Shown: positions 27,800 to 36,166, counted from the first letter of the stretch. The stretch is 64,000 nucleotides of DNA from CAWJMD01 sp963843835 (GCA_963843835.1 CAWJMD010000002.1:62001-126000), one strand, 5' to 3'. The notes: generated by a model from the letters alone, not told the origin. A program made the numbers and translations.

Positions 27800-28657
27800 G
27801 TGGACCTCCTCGCGCACCTCCGCGGGTTCGTCGCCGTCGCCGAGGAGCTCAGCGTGTCCAGGGCGGCTGAGACCCTGGGCATCGACCAACCTCTGCTGAG
27901 TCGCCGGATCCGCGCTCTCGAGCGTCATCTCGAGACTGAGCTCCTCGACCGGTCGCGCCGCCAGATCGGCCTGACGTCCGGCGGGGTGTCCCTCCTTCCT
28001 CGAGCACAGCACCTGCTCGAGCAGGCGGATGATCTCGTCCGGTCAGCACGCAGACCGGCATCCGACTCGTTCGTCGTTTCGATGCCCGGCCACGTCACAC
28101 CGCGCGCCCTGGCGGAGGTGGTGCGCAAGCTCCGGGATCTCGACGTGGTCGTCACGCTGCGGGACGCCGAGAGCACGGACGATCTCCATCCGGCGTGGAT
28201 CGTGCGGCCGTGCCATCCCGCCGACGCGACGTGGACCACTCCCCTGGGCATCGCGAGCCTCGACCCGCTCCCCCGGTCGCCGGCGCGCCTGGTCGAACTT
28301 CGACCGCTCCGCGGGTGCGACACTCCCACGCTGGTGTTCACCGACGTCGACGATGACCAGCCCTGGTCGCGCCACCTCCAGGCAGCCATCGATCGGGCCG
28401 GCGTGTCCCCGCGGCACGTCCAGCGGTGCACGCTAGCCATCGCCGTTGCCCACGTCCTCGACGGGACGTCCCTCCTGGTCACCACTGCCGGTGAGGCCTC
28501 GGCCCACGACCTGACGTGGACGCCGCTCGACGACCCGACGCTGGCGCGCGGGCACCAGCTCGTCGAATCCGGCTCGCCCCCCACACCACTCACGACGGGG
28601 CCGACCCGGAGCCAGGCACTCCGCCTGCTCGGTCGATCGCTCGGAGCGGCGCCGTGA
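27800..28657 (+). CDS. LysR-type transcriptional regulator
   Basis: The N-terminal winged helix is clear: AHLRGFVAVAEELSVSRAAE, TLGIDQPLLSRRIRALERHL, and LDRSRRQIGLTSGG. The effector half is shorter and more diverged than usual. GTG at 27800 is the likely start since the domain opens there; another GTG at 27746 would add 18 residues. Its stop overlaps the GTG of the next gene (GTGA). An AmpR-like role over the two beta-lactamase-type genes is inferred. Confidence 0.8.
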   Translation: MDLLAHLRGFVAVAEELSVSRAAETLGIDQPLLSRRIRALERHLETELLDRSRRQIGLTSGGVSLLPRAQHLLEQADDLVRSARRPASDSFVVSMPGHVTPRALAEVVRKLRDLDVVVTLRDAESTDDLHPAWIVRPCHPADATWTTPLGIASLDPLPRSPARLVELRPLRGCDTPTLVFTDVDDDQPWSRHLQAAIDRAGVSPRHVQRCTLAIAVAHVLDGTSLLVTTAGEASAHDLTWTPLDDPTLARGHQLVESGSPPTPLTTGPTRSQALRLLGRSLGAAP

Positions 28658-29582
28658 CACGTCCGTCGCGGCCGGCCCCGGTCGGGTCGACCGGTGCCCT
28701 CATCAGACTCGCGAGCACGCTCGTCGACCTCTGGGAGTCGGTGCAGATCGATGGCGCCTTCTACGCCAGGAACCTGGCCACGGGGGACGACATCGGCTTC
28801 TGCGCGGACAGGCCTGTTCCACTGGCCTCGGTCCTCAAGGTCCCCGTGGCACTGGTGACCGCAGACCTCTGCGAGAGAGGAGGGCTCGACCCGGCGCACC
28901 AGGTGCTGCTCACGCCCGAGGACCGAGGGCCGGGACCTGCAGGCATCGCCGCTCTGCGCCACCCCGTCACGATGGCGGTCGAGGACCTGGCGACCCAGAT
29001 GGTGGCGATCAGTGACAACGCCGCCGCCGACGCACTGCTGGACCTGATCGGTCTCGACCGCGTCCGCGCCACCCTCTCGACGTGGGCCTCGACGCGATCC
29101 ACCTTCGTCACCACTTCAGGACCATGTACGACTACGCGACCCGGGTCGCCGGCCATGACTTCACACTCGCCACCCGGTTGGCGGTGGAGGGGACGCGTTC
29201 CGACGGGAGCCATCCCATCCCGTCGCTGGATGTCGGCACAGCCAACACCGGCACCGCCCGCGGCTGCGTCGAGCGGCTCAACCGGATCTGGGACGACACG
29301 ATCGCCTCACCGCCGGCCTGCCGACAGGTGCGTGACGCGATGGGCGCCCAGCCGTTCACGCATCGCCTGGCGTCCGACCTCCAGGCCGACGACTTCAGCG
29401 TGGCCGCGAAGACGGGCACCTTCCTGGATCTTCGCCACGACATCGGGGTCGTCGGGTACCGGACCCAGCGTGTCGCGATCGCCGCACTCACCGCTTCGCG
29501 GCGCGTCGCCCGCGTCCAAGCGGACGTAGACCTCACGATCGGACGCGCCGCCCGCGCCGCGACTGAGGCCCTCACCCGATAG
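28654..29582 (+). CDS. Serine beta-lactamase/PBP-like hydrolase (one frameshift)
   Basis: GTG at 28654 overlaps the LysR stop. The text has SVLK at residues 59-62 and SDNAAAD at 120-126; after a frame change near 29080 it continues as LDAIHLRHHFRTMYDYATRV to KTGTF and the end at 29582. It is about 309 residues when joined. The SxxK, SDN and KTG triads mark the serine lactamase/PBP fold. I do not see an ExxLN omega-loop glutamate, so it may not turn over beta-lactams efficiently. No signal peptide is visible. The frame break is probably sequence error. Confidence 0.65.
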
Positions 29583-29665
29583 CGCGGGCCGACTTCTGGT
29601 TGCGAGGGGCAGCCACGACATCCCACCCGTCAGGGCATGGCCGAGCGCTGCCGACGGTCTTCAGC

Positions 29666-30079
29666 TCACGTCACCAGCAGGCCGACGCCCAGGGTCGCCA
29701 GGCTGACGGCCAGCAAGGTCGCGCCGGCGAACACCAGCGCGATCAAACGGTTCGGCTCCGTGCGCCCTCGACCCATCGAGGAGAAGAAGAAGCCGCCAGG
29801 CATCAGCAGCGCGGACAGGGCGACCCCGCTGCGCGCGACCCACTCCCAGAGGCCCGACAGGTTGGTGGCATCGACGAAGGGCTGGCAGACCAGGGCCACG
29901 ACCAGGAGCACCCCGGCGTGCGCGTGGCCCGCCCGGGCGAACTTCTCCTGGAACGGCGTGACGTCTTCTCGCCCTCGGACGATCTTGAGCAGGTACAGGC
30001 CGCCCGTCTCGACGGTCACCAGTGCGAGAAAGAGGGCGCCCGCCAGCTGGCGCGAGTTCTCCGAGAGCAGGGTGTCCAC
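29666..30079 (-). CDS. Four-helix integral membrane protein of unknown function
   Basis: The 137-residue protein has four hydrophobic segments (LAGALFLALVTVETGGLYLL, AGVLLVVALVCQPFV, GVALSALLMPGGFFFSSM, LIALVFAGATLLAVSLATLG). GTG at 30079 follows AAGGAG; a much longer frame upstream is a shadow of the neighbouring plus-strand gene. A TTGACA-containing promoter lies upstream. Family not recognised. Confidence 0.7.
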   Translation of the reverse strand: MDTLLSENSRQLAGALFLALVTVETGGLYLLKIVRGREDVTPFQEKFARAGHAHAGVLLVVALVCQPFVDATNLSGLWEWVARSGVALSALLMPGGFFFSSMGRGRTEPNRLIALVFAGATLLAVSLATLGVGLLVT

Positions 30080-30113
30080 GGTGGGCTCCTTATTTGGGTA
30101 GCACGACTCTCCA

Positions 30114-30145
30114 TTATTGGAAACCTTCACTATCCGATCTGTCAA
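30114..30145 (-). promoter_or_regulatory. Probable promoter with short palindrome upstream of the membrane protein gene
   Basis: On the minus strand TTGACA (30140-30145) is a consensus -35 hexamer. An AT-rich CAATAAT region lies about 20 bases downstream and overlaps the palindrome TCCA-TTAT-TGGA. The spacing is long, so the -10 assignment is uncertain. The palindrome could be a repressor site. Confidence 0.4.
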
Positions 30146-30236
30146 CCCGTTCCTGAGCCGGCCCACGGCCGACGGGGGCACCATCCCTCGGTAGGTTCGA
30201 CCCGGACCTGGTCGACGAGACACCTCTGGAGGCAAC

Positions 30237-30599
30237 GTGGCCGGTGGATCCGCGTACCCAGGCCCGTCCGAGGCGCTCGAGCTGTACACGGCCGTCGTCG
30301 AACGCAGCGCCTCGGATACCTCGGTCAAGGGGGCCAAGAACCCGTACACGTCGCGCAACGGCCACATGTTCAGCTTTCTCGATGCCGAGGGAACGATGGC
30401 CCTGCGGCTGCCGAAGGAGCACGGCGAGGACTTCCTCACGCGGTACGACAGTGGTCCGGTACTGCAGTACGGCAGCGTCATGCGGGGATACGTCGCTGTA
30501 CCAGATGCGCTGCTGCACAACACCGACGAGCTTGCCGGCTGGTTCGACAAGAGCCACGACTGGATCGGCACCCTGCCACCCAAGGCGACCACGAAGTAG
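30237..30599 (+). CDS. Conserved hypothetical protein, possibly TfoX N-terminal-like
   Basis: The 120-residue protein reads YTAVVERSASDTSVKGAKNP, then YTSRNGHMFSFLDAEGTMAL, RLPKEHGEDF and GSVMRGYVAVPDALL. The pattern recalls small YjbR/TfoX-N fold proteins. GTG at 30237 follows TGGAGG at 30228-30233. No catalytic residues are evident. It is divergent from the membrane protein. Confidence 0.7.
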   Translation: MAGGSAYPGPSEALELYTAVVERSASDTSVKGAKNPYTSRNGHMFSFLDAEGTMALRLPKEHGEDFLTRYDSGPVLQYGSVMRGYVAVPDALLHNTDELAGWFDKSHDWIGTLPPKATTK

Positions 30600-30637
30600 G
30601 CGAAACCAGCGCTGGACGACGGCGCGAGGTGTCTCCG

Positions 30638-31054
30638 CTACGCCGCCGGCCCGGGTCGGTCCAGCTGCAGGAAGACGGGGAAGCGACCACTCCCCACCAC
30701 GCGTCTGACGATCGGCTTGGCCTGCTCGACGGCCGTCTCGGGACCGATCAGTAGCGGATTCGTGGCCAGGACGTCGCGTCCCTTCCAGGTCAGGGTCGCT
30801 CCGCCGGCCGCCACGACGTTCTGGGCCCAGTTCGTCGAGCGGCCCCAGGGCAGCCCGATCAGGAACGTGGCGTCGGACTGCGCGGGGATGATCGCCACCG
30901 GGGTCGCGTACGACTTGCCGCTCGTGCGCCCGCGGTGGTGGACGACGGCCCACAAGGGGAACCAGGGCCGTCCTGCGAGCGCCCACGTCACAGGTCTGGT
31001 GGCTTTCACGGCCAGCGGGGGCGGCCCGGAATGTCCTTTGGAGTCTGAGTTCAT
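30638..31054 (-). CDS. Nitroreductase family deazaflavin-dependent oxidoreductase
   Basis: The 138-residue protein belongs to the same broad split-barrel family as the gene at 26171: LWAVVHHRGRTSGKSYATPV, ATFLIGLPWGRSTNWAQNVV, and GGATLTWKGRD. F420 or flavin binding is expected from the family. The ATG at 31054 fits the family's N-terminus, although its ribosome site is weak. It is divergent from the DHFR-like gene. Confidence 0.85.
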   Translation of the reverse strand: MNSDSKGHSGPPPLAVKATRPVTWALAGRPWFPLWAVVHHRGRTSGKSYATPVAIIPAQSDATFLIGLPWGRSTNWAQNVVAAGGATLTWKGRDVLATNPLLIGPETAVEQAKPIVRRVVGSGRFPVFLQLDRPGPAA

Positions 31055-31121
31055 CTCTGTAGCATCCGCCGTCGGCTCGCTCGAGGAAAGGGGCCGACCC
31101 CGGGAAGGAGCGCGATCTCTC

Positions 31122-31691
31122 ATGCGAAGACTCACGTACTACGTCGCCGCCACGCTCGACGGCTTCATCGCCGGACCTGACGGGCAGTTCGACTTCTTCC
31201 CGTTCGAGGGGGATCTGAGGGACATGATCCTCTCCGAGTACCCCGAGACCATGCCCGTCCACGCGCGGGGTCCGCTCGGGCTGGAGGGCGCGGCCAACCG
31301 CCGCTTCGACACCGTCGTCATGGGCCGAGCGACGTACCAGCCGGCTCTCGACGCGGGACTGGACAGCCCGTACGCACACCTCGACCAGCACGTGGTCTCG
31401 ACGTCCCTGCCCGGCGGGAACGGTGCGGTGTCAGTCACCACCGAGCCGGTCGACCTGATCGACGGCCTCAAGCGACGCGACGGCCTCGGGATCTGGCTGG
31501 CCGGGGGCGGCAGGCTCGCTGCCTCCGTCCGACACCAGATCGACGACATGGTGATCAAGCGCAGCCCGATCGTGATCGGCTCAGGGGTCCCGCTCTTCGA
31601 CGGCCCCTTCTCACCCACCGCCTTCGTCCCCGTCTCGACCCGGAGGTTCGACGGCGGGGTGACCCTCGAGTCGTACGCGCGCGCCGCGTGA
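31122..31691 (+). CDS. Dihydrofolate reductase family protein (RibD C-terminal-like)
   Basis: The 189-residue protein has LTYYVAATLDGFIAGPDGQ, DTVVMGRATYQ, and IWLAGGGRLAASV, the usual YyaP/YwjB-like DHFR-fold marks. Such proteins are not usually true folate enzymes. AAGGAG at 31104-31109 precedes the ATG. Its last 80 bp overlap the end of the opposite-strand 2TM gene. Confidence 0.88.
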   Translation: MRRLTYYVAATLDGFIAGPDGQFDFFPFEGDLRDMILSEYPETMPVHARGPLGLEGAANRRFDTVVMGRATYQPALDAGLDSPYAHLDQHVVSTSLPGGNGAVSVTTEPVDLIDGLKRRDGLGIWLAGGGRLAASVRHQIDDMVIKRSPIVIGSGVPLFDGPFSPTAFVPVSTRRFDGGVTLESYARAA

Positions 31692-31997
31692 GGCGTTCGA
31701 GAGCAGGCCGCGGGCCTCACGCCCGTGGCTCTCTCGTCGCTCGTCCTCCGCCAGCCACCGCTGGGTCACCCGCTCCTCGAGCTGCCGGCCGTCGATGAGG
31801 TAGGCCAGGCCGTGGAAGGCCAGGGCCATGGCCCAGAACAGGATGATCCACCAGGCCCACTGGATGCCGCCGGGACCCACCCAGAGGTCCAGGACGACGA
31901 AGAACACGCTCAGCACCAGGAAGCTCCCGGCATGCCAGACCAGTCCGGTCAGGTAGTGGGCCCGCTTCCTCAGGGCCTCCTCGCGCGTGGTCGTCAT
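31611..31997 (-). CDS. 2TM domain protein
   Basis: The first 95 residues are a 2TM domain: REEALRKRAHYLTGLVWHAG, two membrane helices (LVLSVFFVVLDLWVG and IILFWAMALAFHGLAYLI), and EERVTQRWLAEDERRE. Family members usually stop near here. This frame runs on about 30 residues antisense to the DHFR-like gene, so the true end may be earlier if an indel is present. GGGAGG precedes the ATG. It is divergent from the PadR gene across a poly-C tract. Confidence 0.75.
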   Translation of the reverse strand: MTTTREEALRKRAHYLTGLVWHAGSFLVLSVFFVVLDLWVGPGGIQWAWWIILFWAMALAFHGLAYLIDGRQLEERVTQRWLAEDERRESHGREARGLLSNASRGARVRLEGHPAVEPPGRDGDEGGG

Positions 31998-32063
31998 GGC
32001 GTGCCTCCCGCTCGTCAGCTCCCATGCTTGTCGCCTCCGGTGAGGCGCCCTAGAGGCCTTCGT

Positions 32064-32088
32064 CCCCCCCCCCCCCCCCCCCCCCCCC
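32064..32088. repeat. Uninterrupted run of 25 C
   Basis: Twenty-five consecutive C bases lie between the divergent 2TM and PadR genes, bracketed by CTTCG and CGAAG. No other homopolymer I noticed in the window approaches this length. It could be a phase-variable tract or an assembly artefact. Confidence 0.9.
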
Positions 32089-32102
32089 GAAGCCGGAAGA
32101 CC

Positions 32103-32132
32103 TTGCCCTACCTGGCGACACGAGGTACCTTG
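32103..32132 (+). promoter_or_regulatory. Probable promoter for a leaderless padR transcript
   Basis: TTGCCC (32103-32108) and TACCTT (32127-32132) are separated by 18 bp. Seven bases after the -10 is GTG at 32139, the chosen PadR start, and no ribosome site is present. This is the layout of a leaderless actinobacterial gene. Confidence 0.45.
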
Positions 32133-32138
32133 TGCCCC

Positions 32139-32483
32139 GTGGTAGTCACTTCCGACGTCCTCAGCCAGCTCCGCCGCGGAGCCTTGGAGTTCTGCGTGCT
32201 GGCGCTGCTGGCCGAGGAGCCGAGATACGGCTTCGACCTCGTCCGCGAGCTCGGTGCGATGGACGGCATGGTCACCGGTGAGGGAACGCTCTACCCCCTG
32301 CTGTCGCGTCTGCAGAAGGACGGACGCCTCACCAGCTCCTGGCGCGACTCAGACACCGGTGGGCCGCCGCGCAAGTACTACGGCGTCACGGCCAAGGGCA
32401 GGCGGGCCTTGGACGACTTCGTCGCCGAGTGGGGACGCTTCCGCGACACGGTGGACCACCTCCTCGTGAAAGGCACGACATGA
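32139..32483 (+). CDS. PadR family transcriptional regulator
   Basis: The 114-residue protein is a complete PadR winged helix: LRRGALEFCVLALLAEEPRY, GFDLVREL, GTLYPLLSRLQKDGRLTSSW, PPRKYYGVTAKGRRAL. GTG at 32139 fits the family's N-terminus; upstream codons run through the poly-C region. Its stop overlaps the ATG of the next gene, the classic PadR-HAAS pair. Confidence 0.92.
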   Translation: MVVTSDVLSQLRRGALEFCVLALLAEEPRYGFDLVRELGAMDGMVTGEGTLYPLLSRLQKDGRLTSSWRDSDTGGPPRKYYGVTAKGRRALDDFVAEWGRFRDTVDHLLVKGTT

Positions 32484-33067
32484 ACACCACCACGCACCCG
32501 CTGGTCGACGACTACCTGCGCCGCCTCGACCGCGCCGCGCAGCGACTTCCTCGGGACGACCGCAACGAGCTGGTCGCCGAGATCCGCAGCCACCTCGATG
32601 CTGGTCTGTCCCCCGACCCCGACGAGGCCGAGGTGAGGAACCTGCTGGCCACCCTCGGGTCCCCCGAGGACATCGTCGCCGCGGCCGGGCCGCTCAGGCC
32701 GCCGCAGCGACGCGGGGTGCGTGAGATCGCCGCGCTGCTCCTGCTCGTGACCGGGTTCCCTCCGGTGATCGGGTGGCTCGCCGGCGCGGCGCTGCTTCTG
32801 TGGTCGCCACTGTGGACCAGGTGGCAGAAGGCACTGGGACTTCTGGTCTGGCCGGGTGGGGCGTTCGCGGTGGCCGGGCTCGGTGTCGTCACGGCGCGCG
32901 TCGGTTCGTGCACAGGCCCCGTCACCGGCTCGGAAGGGACCCTCACGTGCACAGACACGGGGCCGGTCTGGCCGTCCGCCGTCCTGACGGCGGTCCTGGT
33001 CCTGGCGCCGCTGGCCGTGGCGGTCTACCTGTACGTCGCGGCGGGGCGCCAGTCCGACTCCCCCTGA
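32480..33067 (+). CDS. HAAS-domain membrane protein paired with PadR
   Basis: The 195-residue protein opens with a HAAS/DUF1700-like domain (LVDDYLRRLDRAAQRLPRDD, ELVAEIRSHLD, NLLATLGSPEDIVAAAGPL) and ends with four membrane helices. HAAS proteins are encoded after PadR genes and are thought to work with them in envelope signalling. The ATG overlaps the PadR stop. Confidence 0.85.
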   Translation: MNTTTHPLVDDYLRRLDRAAQRLPRDDRNELVAEIRSHLDAGLSPDPDEAEVRNLLATLGSPEDIVAAAGPLRPPQRRGVREIAALLLLVTGFPPVIGWLAGAALLLWSPLWTRWQKALGLLVWPGGAFAVAGLGVVTARVGSCTGPVTGSEGTLTCTDTGPVWPSAVLTAVLVLAPLAVAVYLYVAAGRQSDSP

Positions 33068-33080
33068 CAGCAGGGACGTC

Positions 33081-33425
33081 TCAGCCGTCGATCTCGCAAC
33101 GGCGATGGTGCACGACGTCACGCACCACGTCAGCCGGCAAGGGGGACTCCACGGTGAACCGGATGGTGCCCTTCGACACGTCGCGCGCCGGGAGGCGGTC
33201 GCGCGCGACGTCGACGGCCGCCGGGCTGAACGGGTAGATGCTCAGGTGCGACCGGGCCGCCTGCAGGCCCAGAAGGGGCCGGCCCGCCAGGGTGAGCGCA
33301 GCCATCCCGTAGCTCGTCCCCTGCTCCGCCTCGGGAGCGACCACGAGCGCGAGGTCGACCACGCGCCGGAAGGCTTCGCGCACGGCCTCGTCCAGCCCTG
33401 CCAGGTAGTCGTCGACGTCCGGCAC
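33081..33425 (-). CDS. DUF1801 family protein
   Basis: The 114-residue protein matches DUF1801: VDDYLAGLDEAVREAFRRVV, EQGTSYGMAALTLAGRPLLG, HLSIYPFSPAAVDVARDRLP and KGTIRFTVESPLP. The fold resembles frataxin/YdhG proteins; function unknown. GTG at 33425 follows GAGGAGG; the longer frame lacks a ribosome site. Confidence 0.85.
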   Translation of the reverse strand: MPDVDDYLAGLDEAVREAFRRVVDLALVVAPEAEQGTSYGMAALTLAGRPLLGLQAARSHLSIYPFSPAAVDVARDRLPARDVSKGTIRFTVESPLPADVVRDVVHHRRCEIDG

Positions 33426-33466
33426 CCCGACCTCCTCTGGTCTCCTCCCTGCAAGGGTGTCCCTCC

Positions 33467-34846
33467 TCAGCGCTCTCCGCAGGCCGTTCCACCCGCACCG
33501 TCGTGAGCACCGTCCAGCCACTCGGGCAGCGGACGCCGGTCGTCGACGGGCGCGAACCGGCCCTCCGTACGGACGTACCGCAGCCGGGGTCCCTCCTCGA
33601 CGATGCTGCGGACGGCGGTCACCAGGCGGTCGACGTCATCGCTGGACGAGCCCACGCCGAGGCTCGCCCGGACGGCGCCGTCGTGCAGGCCGATGCGCCG
33701 CAGCAGCGGGTGCGCGCAGAACTTGCCGTCCCGTACGCCGATCCCGTACTCCGCCGAGAGGACCGCGGCCAGGAGCCCTGCATCGACGTCGGCGACGGTG
33801 AACGTCACGATGCCGACGGTGCACCGGCTGTCGGCCCAGATGCTATGCACGCGAACGCCGTCCACCGACCTCAGGCCCTCGGTCAGCCTCTCTCGCAGCG
33901 CCGCCTCGTGCACCTCGAGCGCACCCTCGGGTAGGGCGTCGAGCGCGTCGCACGCCGCGGCCAGTGCCACCGCTCCCAGCACGTTCGGTGTGCCGGCCTC
34001 GTGCCTCGCCGGGGCTGCGGCCCACACGACCTCCGCCAGGTCCACCGACTCCACCGCGCCGCCACCGGCCAGGTACGGCTCGGCAGCGTCGAGCCAGTCA
34101 CGACGACCGACCAGGGCACCCGTCCCGAAGGGGGCGTACAGCTTGTGACCCGAGAAGGCGAGGTAGTCGACGTCGCTGTCCGCCAACGAGATCCTGCGGT
34201 GCGGAGCAAGCTGCGCACCGTCGACGACGATGCGCGCCCCATGCCGGTGCGCCAGCTCGGCGAGCTCTCGCAGCGGAAGCTCCTCGCCCGTCACGTTGGA
34301 GGCACCCGTGACCGCGAGCAGGGCCGTGGGCGCCGCGCCCAGGGCCTGTTCCAGCGCGGAAAGGGTGCGCTCGAGCGTGCTCCCGACTCCGACGACGCGG
34401 TGCGCGCCGGCCGTCCACGGCAGCAGGTTCGCGTGGTGCTCGATCTCAAGTACGACGACGTCCCCCGCGTCGGCCGGCACGGAGTGCGCCAGCAGGTTGA
34501 GGGCGTCCGTCGTGTTCCGCACCAGCACCAGCGTGTCGTCGCCCCGCGCTCCGACGAACCGCGCGGCCCGCTGTCGCGCACCCTCGTACAGGCGGGAGCT
34601 GACCTGTGACGTCCACCCCGCACCGCGGTGGACGGAGGAGTAGAACGGCAGCACCTGCTCGACGCGCTCGGCCACGGACTGCAGCGCCGGCGCGCTGGCC
34701 GCGTAGTCGAGGTTGGCGTACCGGACGGTGCCGCCCGTCGCGAGCGGCACCTCGAGGCCGGCGCCGACGACGCAGGCGAGGGGCGGAAGGGTCGTCCGTC
34801 CGGGGCGCGAGGCGCGCGCGCAGAGGTCGGTGGTAGTCATCGTCAT
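33467..34846 (-). CDS. Class V aminotransferase, cysteine desulfurase-like
   Basis: The 459-residue protein is a PLP fold-type I enzyme: YANLDYAASAPALQSV, TLVLVRNTTDALNLLAHSV, LEIEHHANLLPW, IVVDGAQLAPHR with the PLP Asp, and FSGHKLYAPFGTG with the Schiff-base Lys. GKFCAHPLLRR supplies a late cysteine as in SufS-like enzymes. A SAM-IV riboswitch sits in its leader, implying a sulfur or methionine link. It may provide sulfur or cleave a sulfur compound; no suf genes are nearby. Confidence 0.85.
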   Translation of the reverse strand: MTMTTTDLCARASRPGRTTLPPLACVVGAGLEVPLATGGTVRYANLDYAASAPALQSVAERVEQVLPFYSSVHRGAGWTSQVSSRLYEGARQRAARFVGARGDDTLVLVRNTTDALNLLAHSVPADAGDVVVLEIEHHANLLPWTAGAHRVVGVGSTLERTLSALEQALGAAPTALLAVTGASNVTGEELPLRELAELAHRHGARIVVDGAQLAPHRRISLADSDVDYLAFSGHKLYAPFGTGALVGRRDWLDAAEPYLAGGGAVESVDLAEVVWAAAPARHEAGTPNVLGAVALAAACDALDALPEGALEVHEAALRERLTEGLRSVDGVRVHSIWADSRCTVGIVTFTVADVDAGLLAAVLSAEYGIGVRDGKFCAHPLLRRIGLHDGAVRASLGVGSSSDDVDRLVTAVRSIVEEGPRLRYVRTEGRFAPVDDRRPLPEWLDGAHDGAGGTACGER

Positions 34847-34881
34847 GTCCTGTCGTCCAGGACCCCGGGAGGTCCGCGCTT

Positions 34882-34902
34882 GCCACGCCCCTACGGCGTG
34901 GC
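34882..34902 (-). terminator. Hairpin in the riboswitch expression platform
   Basis: GCCACGCC and GGCGTGGC form a perfect 8-bp stem with a 5-base loop, just downstream of the SAM-IV core. A second weaker hairpin (GGACC/GGTCC) lies near the ribosome site. No U-tract follows, so translational control or a Rho-linked mechanism is as likely as intrinsic termination. Confidence 0.5.
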
Positions 34903-34986
34903 CAGGTCGTCACCCGGGGCACCCCACCGCGCAGGAGGGTTGCCGGCCAGCGAGCCGGGGCTTGACGCTGGCGCTCATGACCTGCG
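34900..34986 (-). ncRNA. SAM-IV riboswitch
   Basis: On the minus strand the leader carries GGTCATGAGCGCCAGCG, TCAAGCCCCGGCTCGCTGG, CCGGCAACCCTCC, GGTGGGGTGCCCCGGGTGA and CGACC in order. This is the conserved SAM-I/SAM-IV core with a closing P1 helix (GGTC paired to GACC) and the actinobacterial arrangement. Such elements bind S-adenosylmethionine and repress sulfur metabolism genes. The target is the class V aminotransferase about 55 bases downstream. Confidence 0.8.
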
Positions 34987-35110
34987 TCCAGGGTCGAGGA
35001 CGACAGCGGAACACGTCCAGACTTCGAGCCGCATGTCTCAGCACGTGGATGCGCCCGTGTGGTGAGCCGTCCGGGGTGCGCACGAGCCCGACAGGACGCA
35101 CCATCTCTGC

Positions 35111-36166
35111 GTGACCCGACTCCGCAGGACGTCCCCGAACCAGCCGGGCTGGTCGCGCCGGCGCCACGGCCGGGGGTTCGTCTACCTCGACTGCGACGGC
35201 GACCCGCTCTCCGCGGACGACGTCGCCCGCTGCAAGGCGCTGGTGATCCCACCGGCCTGGAAGGACGTCTGGATCTCGCAGTGGCCCAACGGACACCTGC
35301 AGGCGGTGGGCACCGACGTCGCCGGGAGGCGCCAGTACCTCTACCACCCGCAGTGGCGCGTGAAGCGCGATGAGGCCAAGCACGACCGCGTGCTCACGGT
35401 CGCCGCGCGGCTCCCGAAGGCTCGCGAGCAGGTCTGCGAGCACCTCCTCCTGGACGGGATGCCGCGAGAGAAGGTGCTGGCGACCGCCTTCCGGCTCCTC
35501 GACCTCGGGTTCTTCCGGATCGGAGGCGAGTCCTACGCCGAGCAGAACGGCAGCTACGGGCTCTCGACGATCCTCAAGGAGCACGTACGGATCGAGGGGG
35601 GTCGCGACGTCGTCTTCGAGTACACGGCCAAGTCGGGGCAGGAGCGGTACGTCGCGCTGGCAGACGACGAGGTGCGAGCCGCCGTGAACATCCTGAAGCG
35701 ACGCCGTGGGGGTGGTGACCGCCTGCTCGCCTACAAGGACGGCTCACGGTGGCGCGAGGTCGACGGCGACGACATCAACCAGTACGTCAAGGACGTCGTC
35801 GGTGGCGAGGTGTCCGCCAAGGACTTCCGCACGTGGCACGCCACCGTCCTCGCGGCCGTCGCCCTCGCCGTGTCGACTGAGAGCGCCACCTCCGACACCG
35901 CACGACGACGGGCCGTCTCACGAGCGATGACCGAGGTGTCGCAGTACCTGGGCAACACCCCGGCCGTGTGCCGCTCCAGCTACGTGGACCCGCGCGTGGT
36001 CGACCTCTTCGAGGACGGGACGACCGTCGCCCACGTTCTGCGCCGGCTGGGTGAGGACACCCCTGTGGGGCAGCCGGCGACGCACGGACCGGTCGAGCGC
36101 GCGGTGCTGGCGATGCTGCGGCGGGCCCCGAAGGACGCGGAGCGGTCGGCGCGTCGTCGTGGATGA
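35111..36166 (+). CDS. DNA topoisomerase IB (poxvirus type)
   Basis: The 351-residue protein has the N-terminal domain (SRRRHGRGFVYLDCDGDPL, VIPPAWKDVWI, HPQWRVKRDEAKHDR) and the catalytic fold (LDLGFFRIGGESYAEQN, VNILKRRRGGGDRLL, KDFRTWHATV). The nucleophile region is CRSSYVDPRV. It relaxes supercoils through a 3'-phosphotyrosine. GTG at 35111 is the start; the promoter is shared with the divergent riboswitch region. Confidence 0.93.
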   Translation: MTRLRRTSPNQPGWSRRRHGRGFVYLDCDGDPLSADDVARCKALVIPPAWKDVWISQWPNGHLQAVGTDVAGRRQYLYHPQWRVKRDEAKHDRVLTVAARLPKAREQVCEHLLLDGMPREKVLATAFRLLDLGFFRIGGESYAEQNGSYGLSTILKEHVRIEGGRDVVFEYTAKSGQERYVALADDEVRAAVNILKRRRGGGDRLLAYKDGSRWREVDGDDINQYVKDVVGGEVSAKDFRTWHATVLAAVALAVSTESATSDTARRRAVSRAMTEVSQYLGNTPAVCRSSYVDPRVVDLFEDGTTVAHVLRRLGEDTPVGQPATHGPVERAVLAMLRRAPKDAERSARRRG

